This document shows positions 1 through 5,059 of a stretch of 12,021 bases of DNA, in pieces; positions within the stretch are counted from its first letter, which is position 1, and each line of letters begins with the position of its first letter. Position numbers and translations under genes: made by a program. The stretch covers positions 1 to 12,021 of the forward strand of contig URFQ01000074.1 in assembly GCA_900547195.1 (NCBI GenBank). Direction: 5' to 3'. Under the pieces are notes generated by a model. The model worked only from the letters and a program-made list of their open reading frames with translations, was not told where the DNA came from and ran no database searches. This DNA comes from an uncultured Butyricicoccus sp. (GTDB taxonomy: Bacteria > Bacillota > Clostridia > Oscillospirales > Butyricicoccaceae).

Positions 1-20
1 AAGAACGGAGTGAGTTTGGG

Positions 21-968
21 TTGGGACGTTATCGCAGACGCCGCGGCGGCTATGGAAGCTACCGGCGGCGCAGGGACCCGAAGGTGTTTTTGAAATTTAT
101 TGCTGTTTTATTTGTGATTGCAGCTTGTGCGGCAGCTGTGATCCAGACCAAACGGCTGGAGGCCACGGGTGCGCAGATTGAAAAACTGGAAAAGCAAGTG
201 AAAAGCCTGCAGGGGCAGCTGGATGAGGTGGGTGCCGTGGTGCCGCAGGCGCTGCTGGAGCAGGCCGTCAGCGGCCAGCCGCTCGATTATCAGAAGCTGT
301 ATCCGGAGATGAAGGCGGAAGCGGTCACATTTGCAGAGAATGATCCCAAAGCGGTTTACCTGACCTTTGACGACGGCCCTTCGGCAAGTACGGAAAAAAT
401 TTTGGATGCCCTCAACGCGAAGAACCAGAAGGCGACCTTCTTTGTGGTCGGCAAGAACATTGCAGGGCGCGAGGCGGTGCTAAAGCGCATCGTGGATGAA
501 GGCCATACGATTGGGATCCATGGCTATTCGCACGATTACAATGCAACGTATGCGTCGGTAGAGGCATTTTTGGACGATTTCCATCAGGCGTATGACGCGG
601 TTTACCAGGCGTGCGGCGTGTATCCGGCTGTGTTTCGCTTCCCGGGCGGCTCGGTCAACGCCTACAACCGCGCCACCTATCAGCAGATCATTGCCGAAAT
701 GGTGCGTCGTGGGTTTGTATATTATGACTGGAATGTCTCGAGCGAGGATGCGACCGGCAAGGCGTACACCGCCGCACAGCTGGTGCAGACGGTGATGGAG
801 GAAGTCCCGAGGGAAGAGCACCCCATCGTTCTCATGCACGATGCAGCGGATAAAAAGGCGACGGCAGACGCTGTGCCGCAGTTAATTGAGCAGCTCGCCA
901 CGCTCGGCTACTATTGTGACCGGCTGACTCCGGCGGTGCAGCCGATTACGTTCAGTTACAGCGGCTAA
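21..968 (+). CDS. Membrane-anchored polysaccharide (peptidoglycan) deacetylase, NodB/CE4 family
   Basis: A 315-residue protein. Residues 1-20 are a very Arg-rich cytoplasmic tail containing YRRRR twice, followed by a transmembrane anchor (about 22-41), a short coiled coil (about 44-70) and a complete NodB domain (about 110-305). The CE4 motifs are all present: TFDDGP (115-120), HGYSH with the two metal histidines (H167, H171), RFPGG (206-210), YDWN (235-238) and LMHD with the catalytic histidine (271-274). Family knowledge predicts metal-dependent removal of acetyl groups from cell-wall glycans outside the membrane (GlcNAc or MurNAc), often giving lysozyme resistance or acting in spore cortex. 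The substrate cannot be read from the sequence. The start is taken as TTG at 21, with GGAG at 7-10. The frame is open to the window edge, so an earlier start is possible. The next ATG would remove the anchor. A strong terminator follows directly, so this is the end of its transcript. Confidence 0.9.
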   Translation: MGRYRRRRGGYGSYRRRRDPKVFLKFIAVLFVIAACAAAVIQTKRLEATGAQIEKLEKQVKSLQGQLDEVGAVVPQALLEQAVSGQPLDYQKLYPEMKAEAVTFAENDPKAVYLTFDDGPSASTEKILDALNAKNQKATFFVVGKNIAGREAVLKRIVDEGHTIGIHGYSHDYNATYASVEAFLDDFHQAYDAVYQACGVYPAVFRFPGGSVNAYNRATYQQIIAEMVRRGFVYYDWNVSSEDATGKAYTAAQLVQTVMEEVPREEHPIVLMHDAADKKATADAVPQLIEQLATLGYYCDRLTPAVQPITFSYSG

Positions 969-970
969 AC

Positions 971-1010
971 ACAAAAAGCCCGGCCCGCGTATGCGGACCG
1001 GGCTTTTTGT
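971..1010 (+). terminator. Rho-independent terminator after the deacetylase
   Basis: An inverted repeat with arms ACAAAAAGCCCGGCCCGC and GCGGACCGGGCTTTTTGT, one internal mismatch and a GTAT-type loop, ending in a T run. It begins two bases after the TAA stop of the deacetylase. The A-rich left flank means it could also work in the other direction. Confidence 0.85.
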
Positions 1011-1057
1011 CATCTGGCCCCGTCCGTTCGGAGGAACGGGTTTCCCCATTTCTATTC

Positions 1058-1100
1058 TAGTAAATATTTGTACTAAAGTCAATAGTAAATATGTTTACTA
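1058..1100. promoter_or_regulatory. Twin palindromic operator upstream of the Xre gene
   Basis: Two 18-bp sites in direct orientation, spaced 25 bp start to start: TAGTAAATATTTGTACTA (1058-1075) and TAGTAAATATGTTTACTA (1083-1100). The second is a perfect 7-bp-arm palindrome (TAGTAAA-TATG-TTTACTA). The first is an imperfect version (TAGTA/TACTA). They lie 43-85 bp before the Xre start codon and overlap the probable -35 region. Cro/CI-type repressors commonly bind such paired dyads, so autoregulation by the adjacent Xre protein is the natural inference. Confidence 0.7.
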
Positions 1101-1120
1101 TGATACGCTCTGCTTATACT
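1092..1120 (+). promoter_or_regulatory. Candidate promoter of the Xre gene
   Basis: TATACT at 1115-1120 is a good -10 box. A weak -35 (TGTTTA, 1092-1097) sits 17 bp upstream inside the second operator, so a bound repressor would block RNA polymerase. The -35 is poor, so the exact promoter is uncertain. Confidence 0.45.
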
Positions 1121-1142
1121 GAAAGCAGAGAGGACCTGCTCC

Positions 1143-1361
1143 ATGGAGACTTATCAAAAACGCATTCGGGATCTGCGCGAGGACGCGGATAAGACCCAGG
1201 CTGAAATCGCCGAAATCCTGGGCACTTCGCAGACCATGTACGCCCGCTATGAGCGCGGGGCGAATGAACTGCCGATCCGTCATTTAATCCGGCTCGCGCG
1301 ATATTATGGCGTGTCGGCCGACTATATCCTGGGGCTGGATCAAAAAATCCCCGGCCATTAG
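1143..1361 (+). CDS. Small Xre/Cro-CI family HTH transcriptional regulator
   Basis: A 72-residue protein made almost entirely of one HTH_3 domain (about 7-63). The helix-turn-helix shows as TQAEIAEILGTSQTMYARYE (18-37), followed by the family's usual YGVSADYILGL ending. It starts at ATG 1143 with AGAGAGGA (1127-1134) 8 bp upstream. It has no ligand or dimerisation extension, so it is a single-domain DNA-binding protein. Its likely target is its own promoter, given the twin palindromes at 1058-1100. The stop codon lies in the loop of a GC-rich hairpin. A link to the retron about 1 kb away is not supported, because ppa and a repeat element lie between them on the opposite strand. Confidence 0.85.
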   Translation: METYQKRIRDLREDADKTQAEIAEILGTSQTMYARYERGANELPIRHLIRLARYYGVSADYILGLDQKIPGH

Positions 1362-1371
1362 GCCGGGGATT
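1342..1371 (-). terminator. Perfect hairpin overlapping the Xre stop codon, terminator-like on the minus strand
   Basis: AATCCCCGGCC (1346-1356), loop ATTA, GGCCGGGGATT (1361-1371): an 11-bp perfect stem. Read on the minus strand it is followed by TTTTTTG, the form of an intrinsic terminator for transcription arriving from the right. On the plus strand the T run is missing (ATTCCAG), so termination of the Xre mRNA there would be weak. The last codons and stop of the Xre gene form part of the hairpin. Confidence 0.65.
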
Positions 1372-1416
1372 CCAGACTGTCAAAAAAGTCCTTCGCGCCG
1401 CAGCGCGCTTCAAACA

Positions 1417-1442
1417 GGTTTTCGCCGCTTGCGGCGAAAACC
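1417..1442. repeat. Perfect 12-bp hairpin inside the repeat element
   Basis: GGTTTTCGCCGC (1417-1428), TT, GCGGCGAAAACC (1431-1442). A perfect dyad with a two-base gap, symmetrical on both strands, just downstream (for minus-strand transcripts) of the terminator at 1444-1474. Confidence 0.7.
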
Positions 1443-1443
1443 A

Positions 1444-1474
1444 TAAAAACCCGCGACATGTGCGTGGGTTTTTA
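1444..1474 (-). terminator. Bidirectional intrinsic terminator, probable end of the ppa transcript
   Basis: TAAAAACCC (1444-1452) pairs with GGGTTTTTA (1466-1474). Inside, GCG/CGT adds further pairs, leaving a short ACATGTG loop. T runs flank it on both strands, so it could stop the minus-strand ppa mRNA and any plus-strand read-through from the Xre gene. It lies about 190 bp after the ppa stop, inside the repeat element. Confidence 0.7.
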
Positions 1475-1553
1475 TACAAACCGACGGCAAGTGTGCCCGT
1501 AAGGGCGCGCGCAGCCGCCGGAATACTCGATCGAAAGCGTGGTTTCGATCGAA

Positions 1554-1640
1554 GGCTGTTCGAAAAACTACAGTTTTTGGACAAGTACGCCCGCCGCCAT
1601 AAATAGCTCTGGGCGAAAGAGTTTTGAAAAGTTTATGCGC
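1554..1640. repeat. Dispersed repeat, copy A (core shared with 3519-3600)
   Basis: The segment beginning GGCTGTTCGAAAAACTACAG matches 3519 onwards. Shared landmarks in the same order are AAAAACTACAGTTTT, the CCCGCCGCCAT block, the CTGGGCGAAAGAGTTTTGAAAA block and a GCGC-rich end. By eye roughly three quarters of positions agree, with small indels. Copy A makes up the right part of the TIR-bounded element. Confidence 0.7.
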
Positions 1641-1665
1641 GCTGCGGCGCGGGAAGCTTTTTCGA

Positions 1666-2253
1666 CTATAAATCAAACGCTTTTCCAAGCTCCTGGGCAC
1701 GGGCGCTGGGGCGGTTCAGGCGCTTGCCGCAGAAATGCACCTCATAGCGGTCCATACAGCTGGCCACAATCTGGATGGCCTGGTCGCGCGGAAGCGTGTT
1801 GAGGATCGTGGTCTGCTTGTGTTCCAGCTGCTTGTAAATCTCGAAAAAATGCTTGATCTCCTCTGCAATGTGGGGAGGGAGCTGCTCCATATCGTGATAA
1901 AAGTTCCAGGTTGGATCGTCGCGGGCAATCGCGATGATTTTTTCGTCGTAGCTGTCCTCATCGATCATGCGGATGCAGCCAATGGGGAAACAGTCGACCA
2001 TCACAAGCGGGTCGAGCGATTCCGAGCATAGAACCAGCACGTCCAGCGGGTCGCCGTCGTCGGCGTAGGTGCGCGGGATAAAGCCATAGTTGGCTGGATA
2101 ATGCGCCGAGGTGTGCAGGATCCGATCCAGGCGGAGCAGGCCGGTATTTTTGTCCATCTCGTATTTTTTCTTGCTGCCCATGGGGATTTCAATGACTGAG
2201 GTAAACTGTTGCGGGGTAATGAGTTCCGGAGAAATGTCGTGCCAGATATTCAA
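1666..2253 (-). CDS. ppa: Inorganic pyrophosphatase, family I (soluble)
   Basis: A 195-residue protein of family I length. It hydrolyses pyrophosphate to phosphate in the cytoplasm, pulling polymerisation reactions forward. The family signature DDGDPLDVLV (66-75 region) supplies the metal aspartates D66, D68 and D71. The other expected active-site residues line up with those known for E. coli PPase: E22, K30, E32, R44, Y56, D98, D103, K105, Y140 and K141. Translation starts at TTG 2253, preceded by AAGGAGG (2269-2263) with 9-bp spacing. No ATG lies in a suitable position. It lies 61 bp downstream of the retron reverse transcriptase on the same strand, but has its own promoter (2277-2305). Read-through from the retron is possible because no terminator separates them. 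Its end abuts the repeat element. Confidence 0.95.
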   Translation of the reverse strand: MNIWHDISPELITPQQFTSVIEIPMGSKKKYEMDKNTGLLRLDRILHTSAHYPANYGFIPRTYADDGDPLDVLVLCSESLDPLVMVDCFPIGCIRMIDEDSYDEKIIAIARDDPTWNFYHDMEQLPPHIAEEIKHFFEIYKQLEHKQTTILNTLPRDQAIQIVASCMDRYEVHFCGKRLNRPSARAQELGKAFDL

Positions 2254-2276
2254 GGCGGTTTGCCTCCTTTTCTTTT

Positions 2277-2305
2277 ATTGTACCTGTTCGTCACCGGAAA
2301 AGCAA
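2277..2305 (-). promoter_or_regulatory. Promoter of ppa
   Basis: On the minus strand, -35 TTGCTT (2305-2300), a 17-bp spacer and -10 TACAAT (2282-2277). It sits in the 61-bp gap between the reverse transcriptase stop (2315) and the ppa start, so ppa can be expressed independently of the retron. Confidence 0.65.
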
Positions 2306-2314
2306 GAAGGTTCT

Positions 2315-3244
2315 TTATGGAAGGGCGGAATCGAGTTGCGCCAGAGTCCAGCGCCGGTAGGCTGCCGCCTCCTGGTTTCCCGGATCGGCCTGTAGCCAGA
2401 AAGATACCCGGCCGAGCAGGCGGTGCAGATAAGTTGGGACATCCATATCCAAACCAATGTGCGCCAGATGGGACGCTGCGCCGAATTTCCGGCAAAAGTA
2501 GAGCTCCTGCCGCAGGGCGCAGCGGTACGCCGGAGGGACGTTCGGACGGTCGTTGACCGTCAGCCCGGTAACGGTCTGGCGCTGCCCCGCGTGAAAGCGC
2601 GCCGTCTTTCGTTCGTTGAGGAGCAGCCCCATGCCGCCGAGCGCGTCCTGGACAAAACCGTGCACGCCGCCGAGCGGCCGGCCTGCGGAGAACGTCATGT
2701 CATCGCAGTAGCGCGTGTATACGATGCCGCGTGCACGGCACCAGCCGTCCACCTGTTCGTCAAACGGGCGCATGACCAAGTTGGAGATCGCCGGGGAAGT
2801 GGGTGCGCCCTGCGGCAGCGCATCGCGGTGATAGCATAACATGGCGAGCAGGATGCGCAGCGGTTCCGCGTAGATTTCCGGAGGGAATGCCGCCTCTTTG
2901 ACCGATGTATACCGGATGCTGTCGAAGAAGCGCGCGATATCGAGCTTGAGCAGGAAGCGCTTACCGGCGTGCGGCGCGGCGTTTTTGGTGACGCGGGCGC
3001 CATAGTGATACGCGGTTGCATTGCGGGAAACCGGCATATGGACCAGGAGGGTTTCAAGGATCGCACGCTGGATGCGCTTGAGCAGGCCGTCTGGTACGGT
3101 GAGCGTGCGTGTGCCGCCGTCCCGCTTGGAAAGCACGGCGGTATGATAATGCGCGTCCAGCCGGTTGCTGACCGCGTACAGGATATCCAGAGGGATGCCG
3201 AGGTCACGCGCCAGAGTGGAGGCTTCCCGATATACGATTTTCAT
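2315..3244 (-). CDS. Retron-type reverse transcriptase
   Basis: A 309-residue protein consisting of a single RT domain, normal for retron RTs. RT motifs in order: a nucleotide-binding K..GG.R region (40-46) leading to P51; LDIARFFDSI with catalytic D102; LPQGAPTSPAISNL (143-156); YCDD with D181 and D182 (179-182); and a thumb region ending LLGRVSFW. Two features mark retron RTs specifically: NAxxH (N88-H92, NAAPH) and VTGL (225-228) before VN. In retrons the RT copies the msd part of the adjacent RNA into branched msDNA joined 2'-5' to a guanosine. ATG 3244 is chosen because AAAGGAGG (3258-3251) sits 6 bp upstream. The longer open frame to 3313 would overlap the RNA. A structured RNA (3268-3450) with its own promoter precedes it. 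No effector, toxin or second domain is visible. Downstream is ppa. Confidence 0.92.
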   Translation of the reverse strand: MKIVYREASTLARDLGIPLDILYAVSNRLDAHYHTAVLSKRDGGTRTLTVPDGLLKRIQRAILETLLVHMPVSRNATAYHYGARVTKNAAPHAGKRFLLKLDIARFFDSIRYTSVKEAAFPPEIYAEPLRILLAMLCYHRDALPQGAPTSPAISNLVMRPFDEQVDGWCRARGIVYTRYCDDMTFSAGRPLGGVHGFVQDALGGMGLLLNERKTARFHAGQRQTVTGLTVNDRPNVPPAYRCALRQELYFCRKFGAASHLAHIGLDMDVPTYLHRLLGRVSFWLQADPGNQEAAAYRRWTLAQLDSALP

Positions 3245-3267
3245 GGAAAGCCTCCTTTGCGGCACGG

Positions 3268-3450
3268 GGACAAAACCATGTGTATGGCGTGCTGTGGAGC
3301 GGTATGTCAGCACGCCGGCGGCGTGCCGTGCACATGGAATGTGCGGGAATACCGCGGAGCAGTGCGGCTGAGCGCAGCGAATACGGATGGGTGTGCGAAA
3401 ACCGGGGGCGACTCGCCGCCGGCGCCAAAAGGCAAAAACGCTTTTGTCCT
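3268..3450 (-). ncRNA. Putative retron msr-msd non-coding RNA
   Basis: The minus-strand segment between a good promoter and the RT ribosome binding site. Near its 5' end lies GGACAAAA (a1, 3449-3442) and near its 3' end the exact complement TTTTGTCC (a2, 3275-3268). Such pairing closes the retron RNA. AGC (3442-3440) at the end of a1 offers the expected branch guanosine, G3441. Stems seen: GGCG-AGT-CGCC with outer CCGG pairs (3422-3402, msr-like); GCTG/CAGC (3378-3367); GCGGTAT/ATACCGC (3355-3349 with 3305-3299) enclosing GCACAT-TCC-ATGTGC (3344-3330) and GCACGCC-GCC-GGCGTGC (3326-3310). A competing pair, GGCGTGCTG/CAGCACGCC (3316-3308 with 3294-3286), also exists. The msr/msd boundary cannot be set by eye. 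The family type is unknown. Confidence 0.75.
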
Positions 3451-3456
3451 ATGATC

Positions 3457-3485
3457 ATTATAGATGCAAAAGGAAGCGTTGTAAA
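3457..3485 (-). promoter_or_regulatory. Strong promoter of the retron
   Basis: On the minus strand, -35 TTTACA (3485-3480), exactly 17 bp, then a perfect -10 TATAAT (3462-3457). Transcription should start near A3450, one base before the a1 segment, so the promoter positions the 5' end of the msr-msd RNA. Confidence 0.85.
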
Positions 3486-3492
3486 GCCGAAA

Positions 3493-3514
3493 GCGGCATG
3501 CAAAAGCAGGCCGC
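3493..3514. repeat. Hairpin just upstream of the retron promoter
   Basis: On the minus strand GCGGC-C-TGC-TTTT-GCA-T-GCCGC: five outer and three inner pairs around one mismatch with a TTTT loop. It lies between repeat copy B and the retron -35. It may insulate the promoter from upstream minus-strand transcription, but it lacks a clear T run, so this is a guess. Confidence 0.5.
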
Positions 3515-3518
3515 CTCA

Positions 3519-3600
3519 GGCTGTAAAAAAACTACAGTTTTAAACAAACACACCCGCCGCCATGAATGGTTCTAGGCGAAGGAGTTTAGAAAAGGCGCAC
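3519..3600. repeat. Dispersed repeat, copy B
   Basis: Matches 1554-1640 in the same orientation. Shared blocks include the palindrome AAAACT-AC-AGTTTT, the CCCGCCGCCAT block, a CT(A/G)GGCGAA(A/G)GAGTTT block and a following AGAAAA. The right edge runs directly into the GPH transporter remains. The 30-bp terminal inverted repeats of copy A are not recognisable here, so B is a partial or older copy, or only the core is shared. Confidence 0.7.
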
Positions 3601-3609
3601 ACTGTGCCG

Positions 3610-4058
3610 GACCTTTGAAAGAGGATGGGGCAAAGATATAACGGATGAAATCAATCGCCGACTGCGGCTGGGTTACCACTGCGCCGGTCGAAGAGATGTA
3701 GCTGGCTGCGGTTATAATGCCGGTTATCGCAGTCGATGCCGCGCAGCATGGTGATGAACATCCACGAATCGTTGTGGTAGATATACTTGCAATAGAAGGA
3801 CATCGCAGAGCTGGTGACAGTCTGAAGGGTGCCCTGCCGCCTACAGGATGAGGACAGCCCAAAAGTTGGGGGGCGCGAGAAGGTTTAGGTGCCTGATGGC
3901 GGAGTGCAGGCGACCGCAATGATGCGGCTGCGCCGGCGTGGTCAATATAAAACAGGACCAGCAGGCTGCTGATCATCCCGTACACAATGTTGTAGGCAAC
4001 GTCGCGGCTGCCGTAATCCACGCGGGTCAGAAAACCGATGCACGAATTTTTTTTGCAT
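3610..4058 (-). pseudogene. Decayed GPH-family (glycoside-pentoside-hexuronide) sugar:cation symporter
   Basis: Three pieces of a GPH/MelB-type permease survive in two frames. The N-terminus (from 4021) reads DYGSRDVAYNIVYGMISSLL followed by VLFYIDHAG, the family's conserved opening. A middle piece (about 3821-3734, another frame) reads SAMSFYCKYIYHNDSWMF, like the TM region ending in the YxxY..(G/N)(D/E) pattern. A C-terminal piece (about 3736-3610) reads SYISSTGAVVTQPQSAIDFI followed by RYIFAP, like the last GPH helix pair. Intact members run about 450-500 residues, so most of the gene is gone. An ATG at 4058 would be in frame with the N-terminal piece if the A8 run (T8 at 4047-4054 on the plus strand) were one base shorter, so a slippage frameshift near the start is likely. 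AAGGAAG lies directly before that ATG, unusually close. Confidence 0.7.
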
Positions 4059-4073
4059 CTTCCTTATATATTT

Positions 4074-4105
4074 GCAAAACAAAAGCCCCCAAAATCGGGA
4101 GCTTT
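4074..4105 (-). terminator. Terminator of the BI-1 family gene
   Basis: On the minus strand AAAGCTCCC (4105-4097), loop GATTTT, GGGGGCTTT (4090-4082) with one wobble pair, followed by TTTTGTTTTG. It lies 14 bp after the stop codon at 4119. Confidence 0.75.
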
Positions 4106-4118
4106 GCGAAAAACGAAG

Positions 4119-4802
4119 TTAGTCGCGGTTGCCAAACAGGCGCAGGATATACAGGAACAGGTTGACAAAATCCAGATACAGCTGAAGCGCGGCAAGAATG
4201 GAAGCATTTGAAAGAATCGCGGGATTATAGCTGTATGCCGCATACATGGCTTTAATTTTCTGCACATCATAGGCGGTAAAAGCCAGAAACAGCGCAACGC
4301 CGGCAAAGCACAGCAGACGCTCCGCGCCGCCAAAGCCGAAGAACATACCAAGCAGGTTGAACACGATCATCAGGATCAGCCCGCCGATCAGCAGCGGGCG
4401 CAGACGGGACAGGTCAACGGCTGTAAAATAACCGACCGCGGCCATGACCCCAAAGTAAACCGCCGTTACGCCAAAGGCAAGCATCAGGCTTGGCGCGTTG
4501 AAATACAGGAACAGGGTGGAGAAGGTCAGGCCGTTGAGCACCGCGTATAAGAAGAACATCGCGCGCGCCGCGCCGGTCGACAGCTTGCCCACGCTCGCGG
4601 ACAGCTTAAACACGGTAATGAGTTCCAAAATAGCGAGAATCGCCATGGCGGGCAGGGACAGGAACATCGTGACCAGGCCGGAAAAATAGGTTGCCACCAT
4701 CACCGCAAAGGTTGCCGCAAGGCCAAGGAACATCCAGGCAAAGGTTTTTGCCGTATAGCGCCCAACCGAAACCGGCTGGGCAGGATTGTTATTTTCGTAC
4801 AT
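4119..4802 (-). CDS. Bax inhibitor-1 / YccA-YbhL family integral membrane protein
   Basis: A 227-residue, highly hydrophobic protein with seven predicted transmembrane segments (roughly 21-42, 47-67, 80-100, 106-126, 137-155, 161-178, 200-223). BI-1 family landmarks are the conserved AYDVQKIK (177-184), and ALQLYLDFVNLFLYILRLFG (205-224) as the family's characteristic C-terminal helix. BI-1 proteins are pH-sensitive calcium-leak channels in the structurally studied bacterial case (BsYetJ). In bacteria such as E. coli YccA, members interact with the FtsH protease. Which applies here is not visible. ATG 4802 has GAGGTGAT (4815-4808) upstream and its own promoter (4822-4850). It is monocistronic with a terminator at 4074-4105. 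Confidence 0.9.
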   Translation of the reverse strand: MYENNNPAQPVSVGRYTAKTFAWMFLGLAATFAVMVATYFSGLVTMFLSLPAMAILAILELITVFKLSASVGKLSTGAARAMFFLYAVLNGLTFSTLFLYFNAPSLMLAFGVTAVYFGVMAAVGYFTAVDLSRLRPLLIGGLILMIVFNLLGMFFGFGGAERLLCFAGVALFLAFTAYDVQKIKAMYAAYSYNPAILSNASILAALQLYLDFVNLFLYILRLFGNRD

Positions 4803-4821
4803 GATATCACCTCACAGCGCC

Positions 4822-4850
4822 ATTGTAGCACGCTTGGGAGCGATTGTCCA
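4822..4850 (-). promoter_or_regulatory. Promoter of the BI-1 family gene
   Basis: On the minus strand, -35 TGGACA (4850-4845), a 17-bp spacer, -10 TACAAT (4827-4822). This gives a leader of about 13 bases holding the ribosome binding site. Confidence 0.75.
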
Positions 4851-4906
4851 GCGCCCCGCGCCGACAGGAGGTACGCATCCGCAATAAATTGCACGCCTGC
4901 GAGGAA

Positions 4907-4940
4907 AAAATGCCCGGAGCAAACCAGAAATAGGCATTTT
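4907..4940. repeat. Inverted repeat in the divergent intergenic region
   Basis: AAAATGCC (4907-4914) and GGCATTTT (4933-4940), perfect 8-bp arms with an 18-base gap. It lies between the divergent promoters of the BI-1 gene and the hydrolase. It could be a protein-binding dyad or a weak hairpin. The rest of this 257-bp gap shows only the promoters listed. Confidence 0.4.
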
Positions 4941-5010
4941 AACAGGCAGAAGTGCAAATTTAAACCGTTTGTTAATTTTTTGGTCAGGTGCGGACGTTTG
5001 CGGGCTTTTG

Positions 5011-5019
5011 TGGTATGAT
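5011..5019 (+). promoter_or_regulatory. Extended -10 promoter element of the hydrolase gene
   Basis: TGGTATGAT (5011-5019) fits the extended -10 pattern TGn-TATAAT. No convincing -35 is seen at 16-18 bp, as expected for extended -10 promoters. Transcription would begin near 5026, about 34 bp before the ATG. Confidence 0.5.
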
Positions 5020-5059
5020 GAAAGCATGGACAGGAAATCCATCTGCAAGGGTTGATTTT

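Larger units (their letters stand above)
1379..1666. repeat. MITE-like element with ~30-bp terminal inverted repeats
   Basis: A gene-free stretch between the Xre gene and ppa. Its ends are inverted copies of each other: 1379-1408 against the reverse complement of 1637-1666 match at about 24 of 30 positions by eye, including a perfect 15-bp block CGCGCCGCAGCGCGC (1394-1408) and its complement (1637-1651). The inside is packed with dyads: a 12-bp stem at 1417-1442, a terminator-like stem at 1444-1474, a 9-bp stem at 1528-1551 and AAAAACT-AC-AGTTTTT at 1563-1578. The open frames here show no family resemblance. Bases 1554-1636 recur near 3519-3594. No transposase is present, so mobilisation would need a partner. 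The only possible target duplication is GACT (1375-1378 and 1664-1667), which is too short to rely on. Confidence 0.6.

Noticed and set aside
1143..1361. The Xre protein as the retron's HTH-type effector
   Set aside because: Some retron types carry an HTH partner, but this gene is on the other strand, is separated by ppa and the repeat element, and has its own operator and promoter.
1114..1700. Minus-strand ORFs across the Xre gene and the hairpin-rich element
   Set aside because: They have no family resemblance, no ribosome binding sites, and Arg/Pro/Ser-rich compositions typical of shadow frames. The DNA is better explained by hairpins and inverted repeats.
3245..3313. Longer N-terminus for the reverse transcriptase (start at 3313)
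   Set aside because: It would run through the a2 segment and past a good AAAGGAGG site placed 6 bp before ATG 3244. The extra residues have no counterpart in retron RTs.
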